A stretch of DNA of 64,000 bases from JAGPCK01 sp964535575 (GCA_964535575.1 CAZHTC010000002.1:62001-126000), one strand, 5' to 3'. Counted from the stretch's first letter, positions 25,808 through 35,043 are shown. Notes: generated from the sequence alone by a model not told the origin. Translations and numbers: made by a program.

Positions 25808-25872
25808 CAAAGTTAAATAGCCAGGTTAACGCGAAAATTGATTTAGGTCAACAAATAAGCAGACTTTTCTCA
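25808..25872 (-). promoter_or_regulatory. FNR-like regulated promoter of the fasciclin gene
   Basis: The -7 element TAACTTTG (25815 to 25808, minus strand) matches TAnnTTTG. The box TTGATTTAGGTCAA (core 25839-25850) is centred at 25844.5, again 29.5 nt upstream. A weak distal match, forward AGACTTTTCTCA (25861-25872), is centred 22 bp further out. Confidence 0.7.
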
Positions 25873-27882
25873 ATGAAAAGCGTAACTCAGGTTTACCACC
25901 ACATTACGCCCCGGTCTTGGGATAAGGTTAAAATCGAGGTGTTCGCGGTAACGCCTGTCCGTAATGTTCTCTACCGAAATTCCCAATTGTACCGCGTGAG
26001 AACCCGAATTAAACTTATAGCCTGTACGCAGGTTGAAAACCATATAAAACGGTGTTTGCGGTTCGCCATACTGTTTGTTGTTCCTGTACTGTGGCAACGA
26101 CCAGTCGGCTTCGCCCTGAAATAACCACTTCCGTATTTTGTAACGCAGCACATGGAGGCATTTGAGTGGTGGAATTTGCGGCAGTGGTGTATCAAAGCTG
26201 GTGGAACCTAAAACAAGTTTGATGGTACTGATATGGTCAAGTTTCCGGGCTATAGGATGGTTAATGGTAAAATCGGCTCCCATAATGGTGGCATGCGGAA
26301 TATTGAAATAGGCTTTTACTCCTTTTGCTCCAAAGGTCATGGGGCTGTAGCCCGAATCAATTTGCCCCAGAATATACCGGTTAATGTGGTGGTAATATCC
26401 GGTTAGGCTCACCATGGTTTTGGCTTTGGTATAATTCCAGATCCATTCACCCTGCCAGGCCTGTTCCGTTTTAAGGAGCATGTTTCCTAGGTAATCAAAA
26501 TTATCGAGACGGTTGTACAGGTAGTATCCATACAATTCGTTGGGAGTAGGAACGCGCTCGGCATAACCTGCACTGACTTGAGTGAACCAGTTTTTGCCAA
26601 TAGACTTGCACCAGGCCATCTGAATATTTTTGGTAAAAAAAACACGTTGTGTAGGAAATACTCCAAAAACCGACCATTGCAGATTACCGGTTTTACTGTC
26701 CATCACACTCAGGTTGCGGTCGAAACGCACACTCATAATAATCCGTTGGGTTGAATCAATGGTGAGTTCGTCTTTTGCAAAAACACCTGTATTGATGCGG
26801 TAATTATTGGGCAATGTTTGCAGGTACATTATGGGTTCGTTAAACGGATACATGGTCATGTCGGCCTTGGTTTGGCTGTGGTAAAAGTCAACCCGTGCGC
26901 TTACATGATGCCGACCTCTGGTTTTAAGTCCTAATTCGCTGTAGTATCCCATGGTTTGACTTTTGCCGGGCATATCCATATGCATGGGGATATTTTGCCG
27001 GTGGGTATCATCCATGCTGTGATGTATGCGGTTCAGGTAAAGTTTAGAATACACTTTCGAAATTTTACTTTTTGAATTCAGGTAGCGATGTGAAACGGAA
27101 GCAATATCGGCCCGAGCAAAACCTACATCCATGGTGAGTGCCGGAAACCCGATATTCCATCCCATATCATTCAGGTAATCGGCTTTGAGTACACTGTTTT
27201 CTGAAAGTTTGTATACAAGGGAACTCGATATATTGGCTTTTTCATAACCCGAGTATGGAATACTTACCTGGGAGGCTGTACGGTAATTTTGTGCAAACCG
27301 GTACACGCCACTCACCCGCCAGGCAATGCGCGAATTGCTCACATTAAAAAAGGCGCTGTTAGTAGTGCCCCGGTTTACACTTGCAAAGCTGCTCGAGAAT
27401 CCGGTAAAGGGCCGCGGGCTGCATAAAAACTCTGCTTCTTTTAAAGTCATGTTCATACCACCGCCCAATGACGATCCCATTCCGGCTCCCGATACACCGG
27501 TAGAAACCTGCAGGCCCTGCAGGTTCACCGGCTCCACGTAAATAGTTACAGGATCCATTTTGTCGGTGCAAGCACCCACAATTTTCATCCCGTCAAGAGT
27601 GAGGTTCATTTGCCCGGCCGAATATCCGCGCAGCATGGGTTCCATCCCGTAGCTGCCTCTGCGAATTAAAAATACTCCGGGCATACGGGCCAGAATATCT
27701 TCGGTGGTATTTGACTTATTGCTTTTATGAAAATTAAAAAGTTCCTCTTCCTGTTCGTGTTTATCACAAACCACCACTTCTTTCAGTTCACCACTATTGG
27801 TTATGCTATCGGGCGGGGTGGTTTGAGCGTTTGCGCTGAGTATGAAAAAAACAATCGCAAATATTAAAGGGAATCTTTTCAA
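25870..27882 (-). CDS. TonB-dependent copper receptor (OprC/NosA-like)
   Basis: This 670-residue outer-membrane receptor has signal peptide MKRFPLIFAIVFFILSANAQ, a plug domain (EDILARMPGVFLIRR, LRGYSAGQMNLTLDG) and a beta-barrel ending VVNLSYAFH. The plug carries GACTDKMDP, with Cys105-x3-Met109. This corresponds to the CxxxM copper-binding motif of Pseudomonas OprC/NosA, in which the Met is likewise followed by D-P. A Met/His-rich loop MHMDM at residues 300-304 may provide the second ligand pair, although it is not an exact HxM. It is adjacent to the nos genes, which need copper, and follows a lipoprotein gene by 2 bp in one operon. Copper import for NosZ is the likely role. Confidence 0.87.
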   Translation of the reverse strand: MKRFPLIFAIVFFILSANAQTTPPDSITNSGELKEVVVCDKHEQEEELFNFHKSNKSNTTEDILARMPGVFLIRRGSYGMEPMLRGYSAGQMNLTLDGMKIVGACTDKMDPVTIYVEPVNLQGLQVSTGVSGAGMGSSLGGGMNMTLKEAEFLCSPRPFTGFSSSFASVNRGTTNSAFFNVSNSRIAWRVSGVYRFAQNYRTASQVSIPYSGYEKANISSSLVYKLSENSVLKADYLNDMGWNIGFPALTMDVGFARADIASVSHRYLNSKSKISKVYSKLYLNRIHHSMDDTHRQNIPMHMDMPGKSQTMGYYSELGLKTRGRHHVSARVDFYHSQTKADMTMYPFNEPIMYLQTLPNNYRINTGVFAKDELTIDSTQRIIMSVRFDRNLSVMDSKTGNLQWSVFGVFPTQRVFFTKNIQMAWCKSIGKNWFTQVSAGYAERVPTPNELYGYYLYNRLDNFDYLGNMLLKTEQAWQGEWIWNYTKAKTMVSLTGYYHHINRYILGQIDSGYSPMTFGAKGVKAYFNIPHATIMGADFTINHPIARKLDHISTIKLVLGSTSFDTPLPQIPPLKCLHVLRYKIRKWLFQGEADWSLPQYRNNKQYGEPQTPFYMVFNLRTGYKFNSGSHAVQLGISVENITDRRYREHLDFNLIPRPGRNVVVNLSYAFH

Positions 27883-27884
27883 TT

Positions 27885-28739
27885 TTAAGGGTTAAAATTA
27901 AATGAGGCTGTCGTATCAACTGCCGAAGTCCCTTCCATAATTTTTAAGTTTACCTGCCATAAGCCACCCATGGTAAAATTAACCTTTCCTGCGTAATGGC
28001 CATTGCCTGTGTACACCGGATTTACGTTGTTTGGTGACCCGTGACCCATGCTTGGCATTAATGGTTCTATTTGTACAGTGCAGCCCGAAATAGTATCATA
28101 CTCATGCGTAGAAGTATTTAATTTATGAATGGACATTATAAAATCGTTCACACCAACTTGTGGAGCTTTAGGTTCGATGATGGTTAGAATAAGTTGTTTG
28201 CCGTCATTCAGTGCAGTGCGTACTTTTACCTGTGCATCGGCAGGTGAAACAACATTGATGTCTATTTCCCCTTCTCCTTCTAAACCGTTAAGGTGATTGT
28301 GTACATGCAGACCAAGAATCCAATCCATTCCGGTACCTGATGCCATGGTGAAAATGACAGCTCCGTTAAACAATCCGTTCATGGCATTTTCGTCAGGGTT
28401 TTCAACCGGACAACCGTGGGTCATAGTGCCCATATCCATTACAGGTTCAAAGTGTATATGAGAGTTTGTTATTCTGGCTCCGGTAATTGAATCGAACAGA
28501 GCTACGTAAAGTTTGTTATATCCGGCAAACAAATCCTTTTCGGCATATACTTTTACTTTGGCGGCTGCACCCGAAGCAAAAGTCTCACCTATTAATTTGA
28601 GGTTAGTTGGAATTGGATACGGGTCAACAGGAATGGGGTCCGTAGTTTTTTCATGTTTTTTACAGGAAGTAGCTGCAAAAATAAAAAGGGACAATATCGC
28701 GAATGCTGTATAAGCAAAACGGGTGTTGAAAATTTTCAT
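27885..28739 (-). CDS. lipoprotein with His/Met-rich segment, probable copper-related partner of the receptor
   Basis: This 284-residue lipoprotein has lipobox ATSC after a clear signal peptide. The mature protein has a first domain with MDMGTMTHGCPVE and GLHVHNHLNG, rich in Met, His and one Cys, and a C-terminal segment GKVNFTMGGLWQVNLKI that resembles YtkA/FixH-like domains. A second Met/Gly/His patch is LMPSMGHGSP. These are plausible copper ligands. It begins the receptor operon (2-bp gap). No enzyme fold is recognised. I infer a periplasmic-facing or surface copper-binding role. Confidence 0.75.
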   Translation of the reverse strand: MKIFNTRFAYTAFAILSLFIFAATSCKKHEKTTDPIPVDPYPIPTNLKLIGETFASGAAAKVKVYAEKDLFAGYNKLYVALFDSITGARITNSHIHFEPVMDMGTMTHGCPVENPDENAMNGLFNGAVIFTMASGTGMDWILGLHVHNHLNGLEGEGEIDINVVSPADAQVKVRTALNDGKQLILTIIEPKAPQVGVNDFIMSIHKLNTSTHEYDTISGCTVQIEPLMPSMGHGSPNNVNPVYTGNGHYAGKVNFTMGGLWQVNLKIMEGTSAVDTTASFNFNP

Positions 28740-28828
28740 ATGTATAAATTGTTAAGTTGTTAAATAAAAATGAACCAAATAGTTATCAGATTTTTTCACC
28801 TGATTAGAGAAGGATTTTACTGGTTAAC

Positions 28829-29194
28829 TTAACTGTGAGACGGGGGATGTATGAGGGTAACCAAATACCCTTCGGCAGGAAATGAGTGCAGGGGAGGGTA
28901 GCTTAGCTGCAAGGATGAAAGAAAAATTTCTTGTTCTTCTGTTTGCTGATAAGCCAATATTTCATTTTGTTCTTTCGATACGGAAGATTGTTTTTGCTCA
29001 CGCTCGTTTTCTGTTTTTATTGCTTTTGTAAGTACACATTTACCGTGACATTTTTTTGATGGTTGGTTTTTGTTTTCGCAAAGTGTTTTGGCAATTGTTT
29101 CCTGGTTGAGATTAAATAACAAAATCGTATGCAGGCGTCCTGTTATTTGCCAGCAAATGGCGAGAAGAAGCAATATAGAGAGACTTTGTTTCAC
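28829..29194 (-). CDS. small secreted or membrane-anchored cysteine protein (CHGKC type)
   Basis: This is a 121-residue protein with an N-terminal hydrophobic segment, then LCENKNQPSKKCHGKCVL with three closely spaced cysteines and one histidine, and a C-terminal stretch rich in Q, E, S and P. Similar short Bacteroidota proteins with a C-x-G-K-C element are common but uncharacterised. It starts with GTG overlapping the nosY stop (TAGTG), so it is translationally coupled to nosY. The Cys/His cluster and position suggest metal binding in NosZ maturation. This is inference. Confidence 0.7.
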   Translation of the reverse strand: MKQSLSILLLLAICWQITGRLHTILLFNLNQETIAKTLCENKNQPSKKCHGKCVLTKAIKTENEREQKQSSVSKEQNEILAYQQTEEQEIFLSSLQLSYPPLHSFPAEGYLVTLIHPPSHS

Positions 29195-29961
29195 TAAAGA
29201 TTTTTACGGTTAAAAACGTTAATAGCGCATAACAAAGGTACAATAATCCAGATAAACATGATACCGCAGGTGTAAAAAATTCCCATGGTGTTGCCAAAAA
29301 AATTCTTAAACAAGGCACCGGTATATCCCATTAAGGCCGAAATGTCTAATTTAAGCATTATCACTATACGGCCTAAATCAATGGGATTAAGGGCGGCTAT
29401 GGGAATCATGGCTTGCTCCAGCGGGTAATCGCTGAAGGTAAAAAGCAAGGTGAGAATCAGGGCATCGTAAATAATGGAGAAATAAAACCAAAGCATAAGT
29501 GAAGTGCCTATTCCTTTCGCCTTGTCCCTCGTGATTACCGATGATAGAAATGCCAGTGAGATAAAAACCAGGGTAAGCAAAGTACCTGATAAAATAAGTA
29601 CAAATCCGGTGGCTGTGGCGTCAAAAAGAATAATCGGGATGCCTATTCCGGTTAAAAAGGCAAAAGAAAGCGAAAGCGCCACACCAATATATTCACCCAT
29701 CAGGATGGTGCTGCGCTTTAATGGCTGGGCAACCAGTAATTCTATAAACTCATACGAATTAAAAAAATAGGTAGTGGCAAAAACAATGCTGATGAGCGGA
29801 ACCATAATCATCACAATGCTCATTAAACTGATAATGGCTTTTGAAGGGTCTTCTTCCATGTTGAACAACGTGGTGGCAATAAGCAACAGGAACAGGGTGT
29901 AGGCAATCAGAACCCGGTTGCGCACAATATCGTAAATTACATATTTGGTTACTTTAATCAT
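29194..29961 (-). CDS. nosY: NosY-type ABC transporter permease
   Basis: This 255-residue protein has six predicted membrane segments (for example VLIAYTLFLLLIATTLF and IISLMSIVMIMVPLISIVFATTYF). With NosF it forms the NosFY transporter that works with NosD in assembling the copper-sulfide CuZ centre of nitrous oxide reductase. It overlaps nosF by 8 bp. Family members are often annotated as ABC-2 permeases; the nos order D-F-Y identifies it. Confidence 0.93.
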   Translation of the reverse strand: MIKVTKYVIYDIVRNRVLIAYTLFLLLIATTLFNMEEDPSKAIISLMSIVMIMVPLISIVFATTYFFNSYEFIELLVAQPLKRSTILMGEYIGVALSLSFAFLTGIGIPIILFDATATGFVLILSGTLLTLVFISLAFLSSVITRDKAKGIGTSLMLWFYFSIIYDALILTLLFTFSDYPLEQAMIPIAALNPIDLGRIVIMLKLDISALMGYTGALFKNFFGNTMGIFYTCGIMFIWIIVPLLCAINVFNRKNL

Positions 29962-30667
29962 GGTGTTCTGTTTTCATAAGGCTGGCAATGGCTCTTCCCA
30001 ATCGTTCTTCTCCGGTTTCTGCTTTTATCTGTTTTATAGTTTTATCAAAAGCTACTTCGCCATCCATCATGTAAACAATGCGATCTGCCAGTTCGTCCAC
30101 TTCACTCATTATATGCGAAGTGATGAGTATGCATTTGCCATTTGATTTTGCTTCTAAAATATGTTGTTTCAAAATTTCTGAAGCCAAAGGGTCTAAGCCT
30201 GCGGTAGGTTCGTCAAGAACTAAAATGTCGGGGTTAAACAAAAAAGCCAGGGCAGCACTCACCTTCTGCCTTGTTCCACCCGAAAGTGTGCGCATGGTTT
30301 TATCAAACAGGGCAGGCAGTTTATATGAATTCAGTACCGATTCATCGGGAGCAGTTGCATCTGTTCTCAGGTCGCGCATCATGGAAAATACCTGTCCAAT
30401 TTTCATATTATCGGGGTAGCGGCCAATTTGAGGCATATAACCTATTTGTGACCTGTATTTCCATTGTCCGTTAATTGATTTTCCATCAAGCAGTATTTCG
30501 CCCGAATCGGGAATGACCATCCCCAGAATGGATTTGATTAAGGTGGTTTTACCCGAACCGTTTGGTCCTATAACCGTTACCACTTCTCCTTTATGAAAAG
30601 AAATATTCACTCCTTTTAATACCCGGAGTTTACCGAAGTTTTTTTTCAGATCTTTTACTTCAATCAT
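29954..30667 (-). CDS. nosF: NosF-type ABC transporter ATPase
   Basis: This is a 237-residue ABC ATPase with Walker A GPNGSGKTTL, signature LSGGTRQKVS, Walker B ILVLDEPTAGLDP and the switch His in LITSHIMSE. It energises NosDFY. The start overlaps the nosD stop by 4 bp and the end overlaps nosY. Confidence 0.95.
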   Translation of the reverse strand: MIEVKDLKKNFGKLRVLKGVNISFHKGEVVTVIGPNGSGKTTLIKSILGMVIPDSGEILLDGKSINGQWKYRSQIGYMPQIGRYPDNMKIGQVFSMMRDLRTDATAPDESVLNSYKLPALFDKTMRTLSGGTRQKVSAALAFLFNPDILVLDEPTAGLDPLASEILKQHILEAKSNGKCILITSHIMSEVDELADRIVYMMDGEVAFDKTIKQIKAETGEERLGRAIASLMKTEHHD

Positions 30668-31905
30668 TGCACACGTGATTTCATTAAAGGTGAATCGTCT
30701 TTTAACTGGTCGGGTGTAAGTGAAGGTATGTTTTTTTCCGCTTTGTCTAATAAGTCAACCGCAAAACTGCGCAGTAACATTACCGCATAAGGCATTTGTT
30801 CAATAATGGTGGCATACAAACTAACGGGCCGGTAGGGAATATCGCCTATACCGTCCCTGTTCAGGTCGTATCCGGTATATTTATCCCAGTAATTGTGTTT
30901 AAAATAATTGAGGGAAACGGTGCCGTTGGTTGATACATCAAAAGTGTTTCCGTTAAATTTATTTCTGATAAAAGTATCCTTTTCGCAATTGGCCAGCAGT
31001 TTCAGTGCCCATCCGTTATTCTGAAATGAATTTCCTGTAACATTTATACGTGACGACCCTTCCATAAATATCCCGACCGTGTTGTTAACAAAGGTATTTC
31101 CGGTGATATAACTGTCACTTATATCCTTCAAAAGTATTCCGTAGGCCGAACTTCCCCAGTTATCTGCAAAAGTGTTTCCCGTCATGTGAATGCCTTTGGT
31201 GTACATCACTGCCACACCTGTTCCGTTATTTCTGAAAATATTATTGGTGTAAACATCGTTGTCTGAAAACATAAAATGCAGTCCGTATCTGAAATTTTTT
31301 TCACTTATGTTTTGTGAAATATGGCAAAAACGGGCAAACTCAAAATAGATTCCGTCTCTATGCCCGCTTATTTTATTTTTTTGTATGGTGATGGCGTTGC
31401 ACTGCCAGAGGTGAACTCCGTTGCCCGAGCGGGCATCATCGGGGGCGTTGCCTGTGAGTATATTATTTTCTATAAGTGAAGAATCAACGCTCGCCAAATG
31501 TAATCCAAAATAGGTATTGATAAGAAAATTATTTTTTATGGTGAGGTGACTGGCTTTGATGGCTTGTATGCCGGCATAATCTGTCATGCTGGCCCTTGCC
31601 GAATTTTTAATGGTAATGCCTTCAACCGTTACATGGGATGCAGTGATGGTGATTCCAAAATCTTTCATCTGTGCATCAAGCACCGGCTGATTTTCTCCTC
31701 TAAGTACAATTGATTTATTAATGAGCAGATTTTTTATAATATAGGTTCCTTTGTGCAGTAGAATCACATCTCCGTTGTGTGCGGCAGCCATGGCCTGCGT
31801 TGGATGCTTATAGGTATATGTGGCACCCACTTCAAGGGTTTTTGCTCCAAGCCGGAAACAAACCAATAGTGCAGTAAAAAAAGTTAGCGAAAAAAACCTG
31901 AACAT
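30664..31905 (-). CDS. nosD: NosD copper-centre assembly protein
   Basis: This periplasmic right-handed beta-helix protein has repeated parallel-helix turns (GNTFVNNTVGIF, GNSFQNNGWALKL, NNIFRNNGTGV) and the CASH-type repeats of NosD. It delivers material for the CuZ site of NosZ. The start is placed at the ATG at 31905 (MFRFFSLTFFTALLV), which begins a signal peptide; a GTG 14 codons upstream overlaps nosL and is less likely. About 413 residues, normal length. Confidence 0.93.
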   Translation of the reverse strand: MFRFFSLTFFTALLVCFRLGAKTLEVGATYTYKHPTQAMAAAHNGDVILLHKGTYIIKNLLINKSIVLRGENQPVLDAQMKDFGITITASHVTVEGITIKNSARASMTDYAGIQAIKASHLTIKNNFLINTYFGLHLASVDSSLIENNILTGNAPDDARSGNGVHLWQCNAITIQKNKISGHRDGIYFEFARFCHISQNISEKNFRYGLHFMFSDNDVYTNNIFRNNGTGVAVMYTKGIHMTGNTFADNWGSSAYGILLKDISDSYITGNTFVNNTVGIFMEGSSRINVTGNSFQNNGWALKLLANCEKDTFIRNKFNGNTFDVSTNGTVSLNYFKHNYWDKYTGYDLNRDGIGDIPYRPVSLYATIIEQMPYAVMLLRSFAVDLLDKAEKNIPSLTPDQLKDDSPLMKSRVQ

Positions 31906-31916
31906 GCCCGGCAGAT

Positions 31917-32360
31917 TTAATGGATAACTGCAAAGATAGAACTCCACTTAATGATATCTCCTCCCAGAGTACTCTGCCATTTTTTGGCATCTTCTTCTTT
32001 GGAAAACGAAGCAACATTTCCGCCCATTGGGCTTTGCACATTATCCCCGTGAAGGTAAAATGCACTTTTTGCATCTGTTAAAGTTCCGGGATTGGCATAG
32101 TCGGTAACCAGCATAAAGCTGTAGGTGTTTTCGGGAACCGTGTTTTTTTTGAGGTATCCAATCATACATTCGTCCGAGTCGAAGTGAAAAACTTTTCCCT
32201 TATAGGTTACCAGCTCAGCACCGAATTTAGTATCCATAATAGTCATTTTACAAAGATGGCACTGATCCTTTCCGTAATTAATTGGAAGGGGTTTAACGGA
32301 GCAGGAAGAGAAGAAAGCTAATGGTAGAAGTACAGCTATTACTGAAAGTATATGTTTCAT
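31917..32360 (-). CDS. nosL: NosL copper chaperone lipoprotein
   Basis: This is a 147-residue lipoprotein with signal peptide and lipobox FSSC. The NosL signature is present: CHLCKMTIMD (Cys-x2-Cys-x-Met), then FDSDECMIGYL, and the VTDY segment. NosL binds Cu(I) and passes it to apo-NosZ via NosDFY. The gene lies 11 bp before nosD and 4 bp after the membrane-protein gene. Confidence 0.95.
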   Translation of the reverse strand: MKHILSVIAVLLPLAFFSSCSVKPLPINYGKDQCHLCKMTIMDTKFGAELVTYKGKVFHFDSDECMIGYLKKNTVPENTYSFMLVTDYANPGTLTDAKSAFYLHGDNVQSPMGGNVASFSKEEDAKKWQSTLGGDIIKWSSIFAVIH

Positions 32361-32364
32361 AAGG

Positions 32365-32943
32365 TCATGTTTTTTTACTGAAGATAAAATTTTCCATCCA
32401 CAATATGCCTGAAGAAATTACAGCCGGAACAATAATAAAATATCCTCCGGTATCGGGAAGAGATCCTGCCAGAAAGTTGAGCAATTCTTTGTATCCTATC
32501 AATGGCGGCTGATAGGTCATACCCGGAATTTTTATGGCTGCTGATGGATCAAGGTTGTGCCCGTATTTATATTCCCATAACCAAAAATCAATTGAGGCAA
32601 CAATTGCTACCACAATTAGGAATATTACCCACGAAAATAAAGCTTTGCGGGTATTAAGGGCAGCAGCTAAAATTCCCCATGCAATCATAATGGCAAGAAG
32701 AACGGGGAGTATTTTAAATTCGGGGAAGTCTTCAACATGAATAGTCGACATCCCGATATAGTGGTTCAGGTTGTTGATTGAACTGATATCTCCCTTGATA
32801 TCGTTTACCCAAATCTCCATTTTTAGGCCTTCGGGATACTGAGGCGCTTCGAGTTCAATTTTCCAAACGGAGGTAATATAGGCTACGCTCATGCTTAATG
32901 CGCATAGCAAAACAATAAGGCGGGAAGATGTTTTTAATTTCAT
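32365..32943 (-). CDS. membrane protein of the nos operon
   Basis: This 192-residue protein has an N-terminal membrane segment, an exposed region with LNHYIGMSTIHVEDFPEF, then three further membrane segments (ILPVLLAIMIAWGILAAAL, LFSWVIFLIVVAIVASI, YFIIVPAVISSGILW). It has no signal-peptide cleavage site. It starts the nosL-D-F-Y operon. Conserved membrane proteins of unknown function are a feature of clade II nos clusters, and this is probably one of them; whether it corresponds to NosB of other phyla is uncertain. Confidence 0.75.
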   Translation of the reverse strand: MKLKTSSRLIVLLCALSMSVAYITSVWKIELEAPQYPEGLKMEIWVNDIKGDISSINNLNHYIGMSTIHVEDFPEFKILPVLLAIMIAWGILAAALNTRKALFSWVIFLIVVAIVASIDFWLWEYKYGHNLDPSAAIKIPGMTYQPPLIGYKELLNFLAGSLPDTGGYFIIVPAVISSGILWMENFIFSKKT

Positions 32944-32977
32944 GATGTGAGCAAATAAGGCGAATGGGCAACCAATG

Positions 32978-32985
32978 CAAAGGTA
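32978..32985 (-). promoter_or_regulatory. promoter -7 element of nos assembly operon
   Basis: TACCTTTG on the minus strand matches TAnnTTTG exactly, 35 bases before the start of the membrane-protein gene. No FNR-like box sits at the position used by the other promoters here, so this operon may be constitutive or regulated differently. Confidence 0.6.
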
Positions 32986-32998
32986 AAGTAAAAAAGAA

Positions 32999-33019
32999 AG
33001 GGGAGGAATTTCCTCCCCT
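32999..33019 (-). terminator. terminator after nosZ
   Basis: AGGGGAGGAA pairs perfectly with TTCCTCCCCT around one base, followed on the minus strand by TTCTTTTTT. It separates nosC-nosZ from the downstream nos assembly operon. Confidence 0.88.
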
Positions 33020-33034
33020 GACTTTCAGTATTAG

Positions 33035-35008
33035 CTATTTAGCTGCTGCCGTATTACCGGTCGAGAAGCTCAAAGGAGTTGATGAACCTGTAGGTGACAC
33101 CCTGATATAACCCTGCATTTCCTGATGGAGTGCCGAACAAAAATCGGTACAATACATTGGGAATACACCGGCTATTTTGGGAGTCCACTTTAGGGTTTGT
33201 GTTTCACCGGGCATAATAAGCAATTCTGAATTGCCGGCCCCTTTTACTGCGAAACCGTGCGGAACGTCCCAATCCTGCTCCAGATTGGTAACATGGAAAT
33301 AAACATCATCGCCTACTTTTACCCCCTCAATATTATCAGGTGTAAAGTGTGACCGGATGGCTGTCATGTACACATGCACTTCGTTGCCTTTACGTTCAAC
33401 CTTGGCCTGTTTTTCGTTTCCTGCAAAATACGGATGCTTGTTTTCTTCCAGCTTATACACTTTGCGTTGATTTTTTATCAGCAAATCGGCCTGAATCATT
33501 TGTGCGTAGTGTGGCTCGCCAATGGTAGGGAAGTCAAGTAACAATTTCATTTTTTCACCGGTAATATCAATGAGCTGGGCCGACTGGCAAAGTTCAGGTC
33601 CGGTAGGAAGGTAACGGTCTTTGGTAATTTTATTCAAAGCAACTACGTATTTTCCGTAAGGTTGTTTTGAATCACCCTGAACAGCACAAAGGTGGCCAAT
33701 CGAATAATAAGTAGGAATGCGGTCAACTATTTCGCGTGTTTCCACTTTCCATTTTACTACTTCCGATGAAACGAAGAATGAAGTATACGCAAAACCGTTT
33801 TGATCAAATTCAGTATGCAATGGACCTAAGCCCGGTTTTTGTACTTCGCCAGCCAGTACGGCATCGTATTTTAATACGCTGATTCCGTCAAACTCTCCTT
33901 CAAATTGTTTTCCTTCAATGGCAGCCATCATTTTTTTGTATGAAAAAACCGGGATGGTAGCAGCCAGTTTTCCTGAAGCTACAATGTATTCACCCGTAGG
34001 GCTTACATCGCATCCGTGAGGCGATTTAGGGCATGGCATATAATAGCATATGTCCTTTAATGCACGAGCATCCAGCGTCATTACTTCTTTCATAAGTTCG
34101 GAAGTGGTCATATGTTTCGACTCATCATACAGGTTATGGTAGTAGTTGGCAGGTTTTTTAACTCCTTTTCCCTGAGCGAGGTATTCTTCGGCTTTTTTCC
34201 AGTTTACGGCCATAATAAAATCTTTGTCTTTTTGCGAAGCATTTACTTCAAGCAGTGTATTGGCCTGTTCCGAATTATAGCTTGAGAAAAACAACCAGCC
34301 GTGTGATACACCTTTTCCGGCACGTGCCAGGTCATAGTCAATGGCAGGAACATCAAGCTGGAAAGCAAGATTCATGTGTCCGCTTTCTTTGTCTACTTTA
34401 ATAAAGTTAACCACTCCTTTGAAATTTTCTTTGTAAGAATTAATGGCTACTTCAGTTTCATCAGGGGGAACGCTAAAACGGGAAGCGCCTACAACATACT
34501 CGGTATTTTCGGTACAATAAGGTGAAGCGTGGTTACCACCGGTATTTGGCAGTTCAATAATTTCGGCTGTTTTAAAAGTGGTCAGATCAATTCGAGCAAT
34601 ACGGGGTGTGTTGTTGGCATTTATAAACAGCCATCTGCCATCGTCATTACCACCAGTTTTGGAAAGAACCGGGTGGTGGCTGTCATCCCACGGAATCATC
34701 CCTTTGGTGGTATTGAGCATTGGTTTTGTTTCCTCTGAATACCCCCATGCATTTTCGGGGTTTACAGAAAATACCGGTATCTGTCGAAGAAGCCTTCCGG
34801 AAGGAATACCGTAAACAGCTACCTGACCGCTAAATCCACCTGAAGCAAACATATATACTTCATCCAGTTTACCCGGAGCTACATATACTTTGCTGGCGGC
34901 ATCGCCTTGTACTACATTGGTTGCTTTTTTGGGCTTGCAACTATAAAAGCCTGCAATCACTAAAACCATAAGGCTTATCCTGATTGCTGTTTTAATTATC
35001 ATTTTCAT
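33035..35008 (-). CDS. nosZ: nitrous oxide reductase (clade II-like)
   Basis: This 657-residue copper enzyme reduces N2O to N2 in the periplasm. The CuA site is complete: Cys620, Cys624, His628 and Met631 in YCTDFCSALHQEM. The beta-propeller half has the CuZ-type histidine segments SHHPVLSK, GGNHASPYC, SPHGCDVSP, GPLHTEF and GEPHYAQ. The N-terminus is a Sec-type, lipoprotein-like signal (GFYSC, Cys24) with no twin-arginine motif, which together with the clade II style neighbours separates it from proteobacterial Tat-exported NosZ. It lies 35 bp after the cytochrome c gene and ends at a strong terminator. Confidence 0.97.
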   Translation of the reverse strand: MKMIIKTAIRISLMVLVIAGFYSCKPKKATNVVQGDAASKVYVAPGKLDEVYMFASGGFSGQVAVYGIPSGRLLRQIPVFSVNPENAWGYSEETKPMLNTTKGMIPWDDSHHPVLSKTGGNDDGRWLFINANNTPRIARIDLTTFKTAEIIELPNTGGNHASPYCTENTEYVVGASRFSVPPDETEVAINSYKENFKGVVNFIKVDKESGHMNLAFQLDVPAIDYDLARAGKGVSHGWLFFSSYNSEQANTLLEVNASQKDKDFIMAVNWKKAEEYLAQGKGVKKPANYYHNLYDESKHMTTSELMKEVMTLDARALKDICYYMPCPKSPHGCDVSPTGEYIVASGKLAATIPVFSYKKMMAAIEGKQFEGEFDGISVLKYDAVLAGEVQKPGLGPLHTEFDQNGFAYTSFFVSSEVVKWKVETREIVDRIPTYYSIGHLCAVQGDSKQPYGKYVVALNKITKDRYLPTGPELCQSAQLIDITGEKMKLLLDFPTIGEPHYAQMIQADLLIKNQRKVYKLEENKHPYFAGNEKQAKVERKGNEVHVYMTAIRSHFTPDNIEGVKVGDDVYFHVTNLEQDWDVPHGFAVKGAGNSELLIMPGETQTLKWTPKIAGVFPMYCTDFCSALHQEMQGYIRVSPTGSSTPLSFSTGNTAAAK

Positions 35009-35043
35009 ATTTGAATAATTAAGTAAATTATTAGAGGTCTTGT

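Noticed and set aside
33000..33020. FNR-like box for the nos assembly operon at the expected position
   Set aside because: The position falls in the nosZ terminator hairpin and does not match TGAYN4RTCA.
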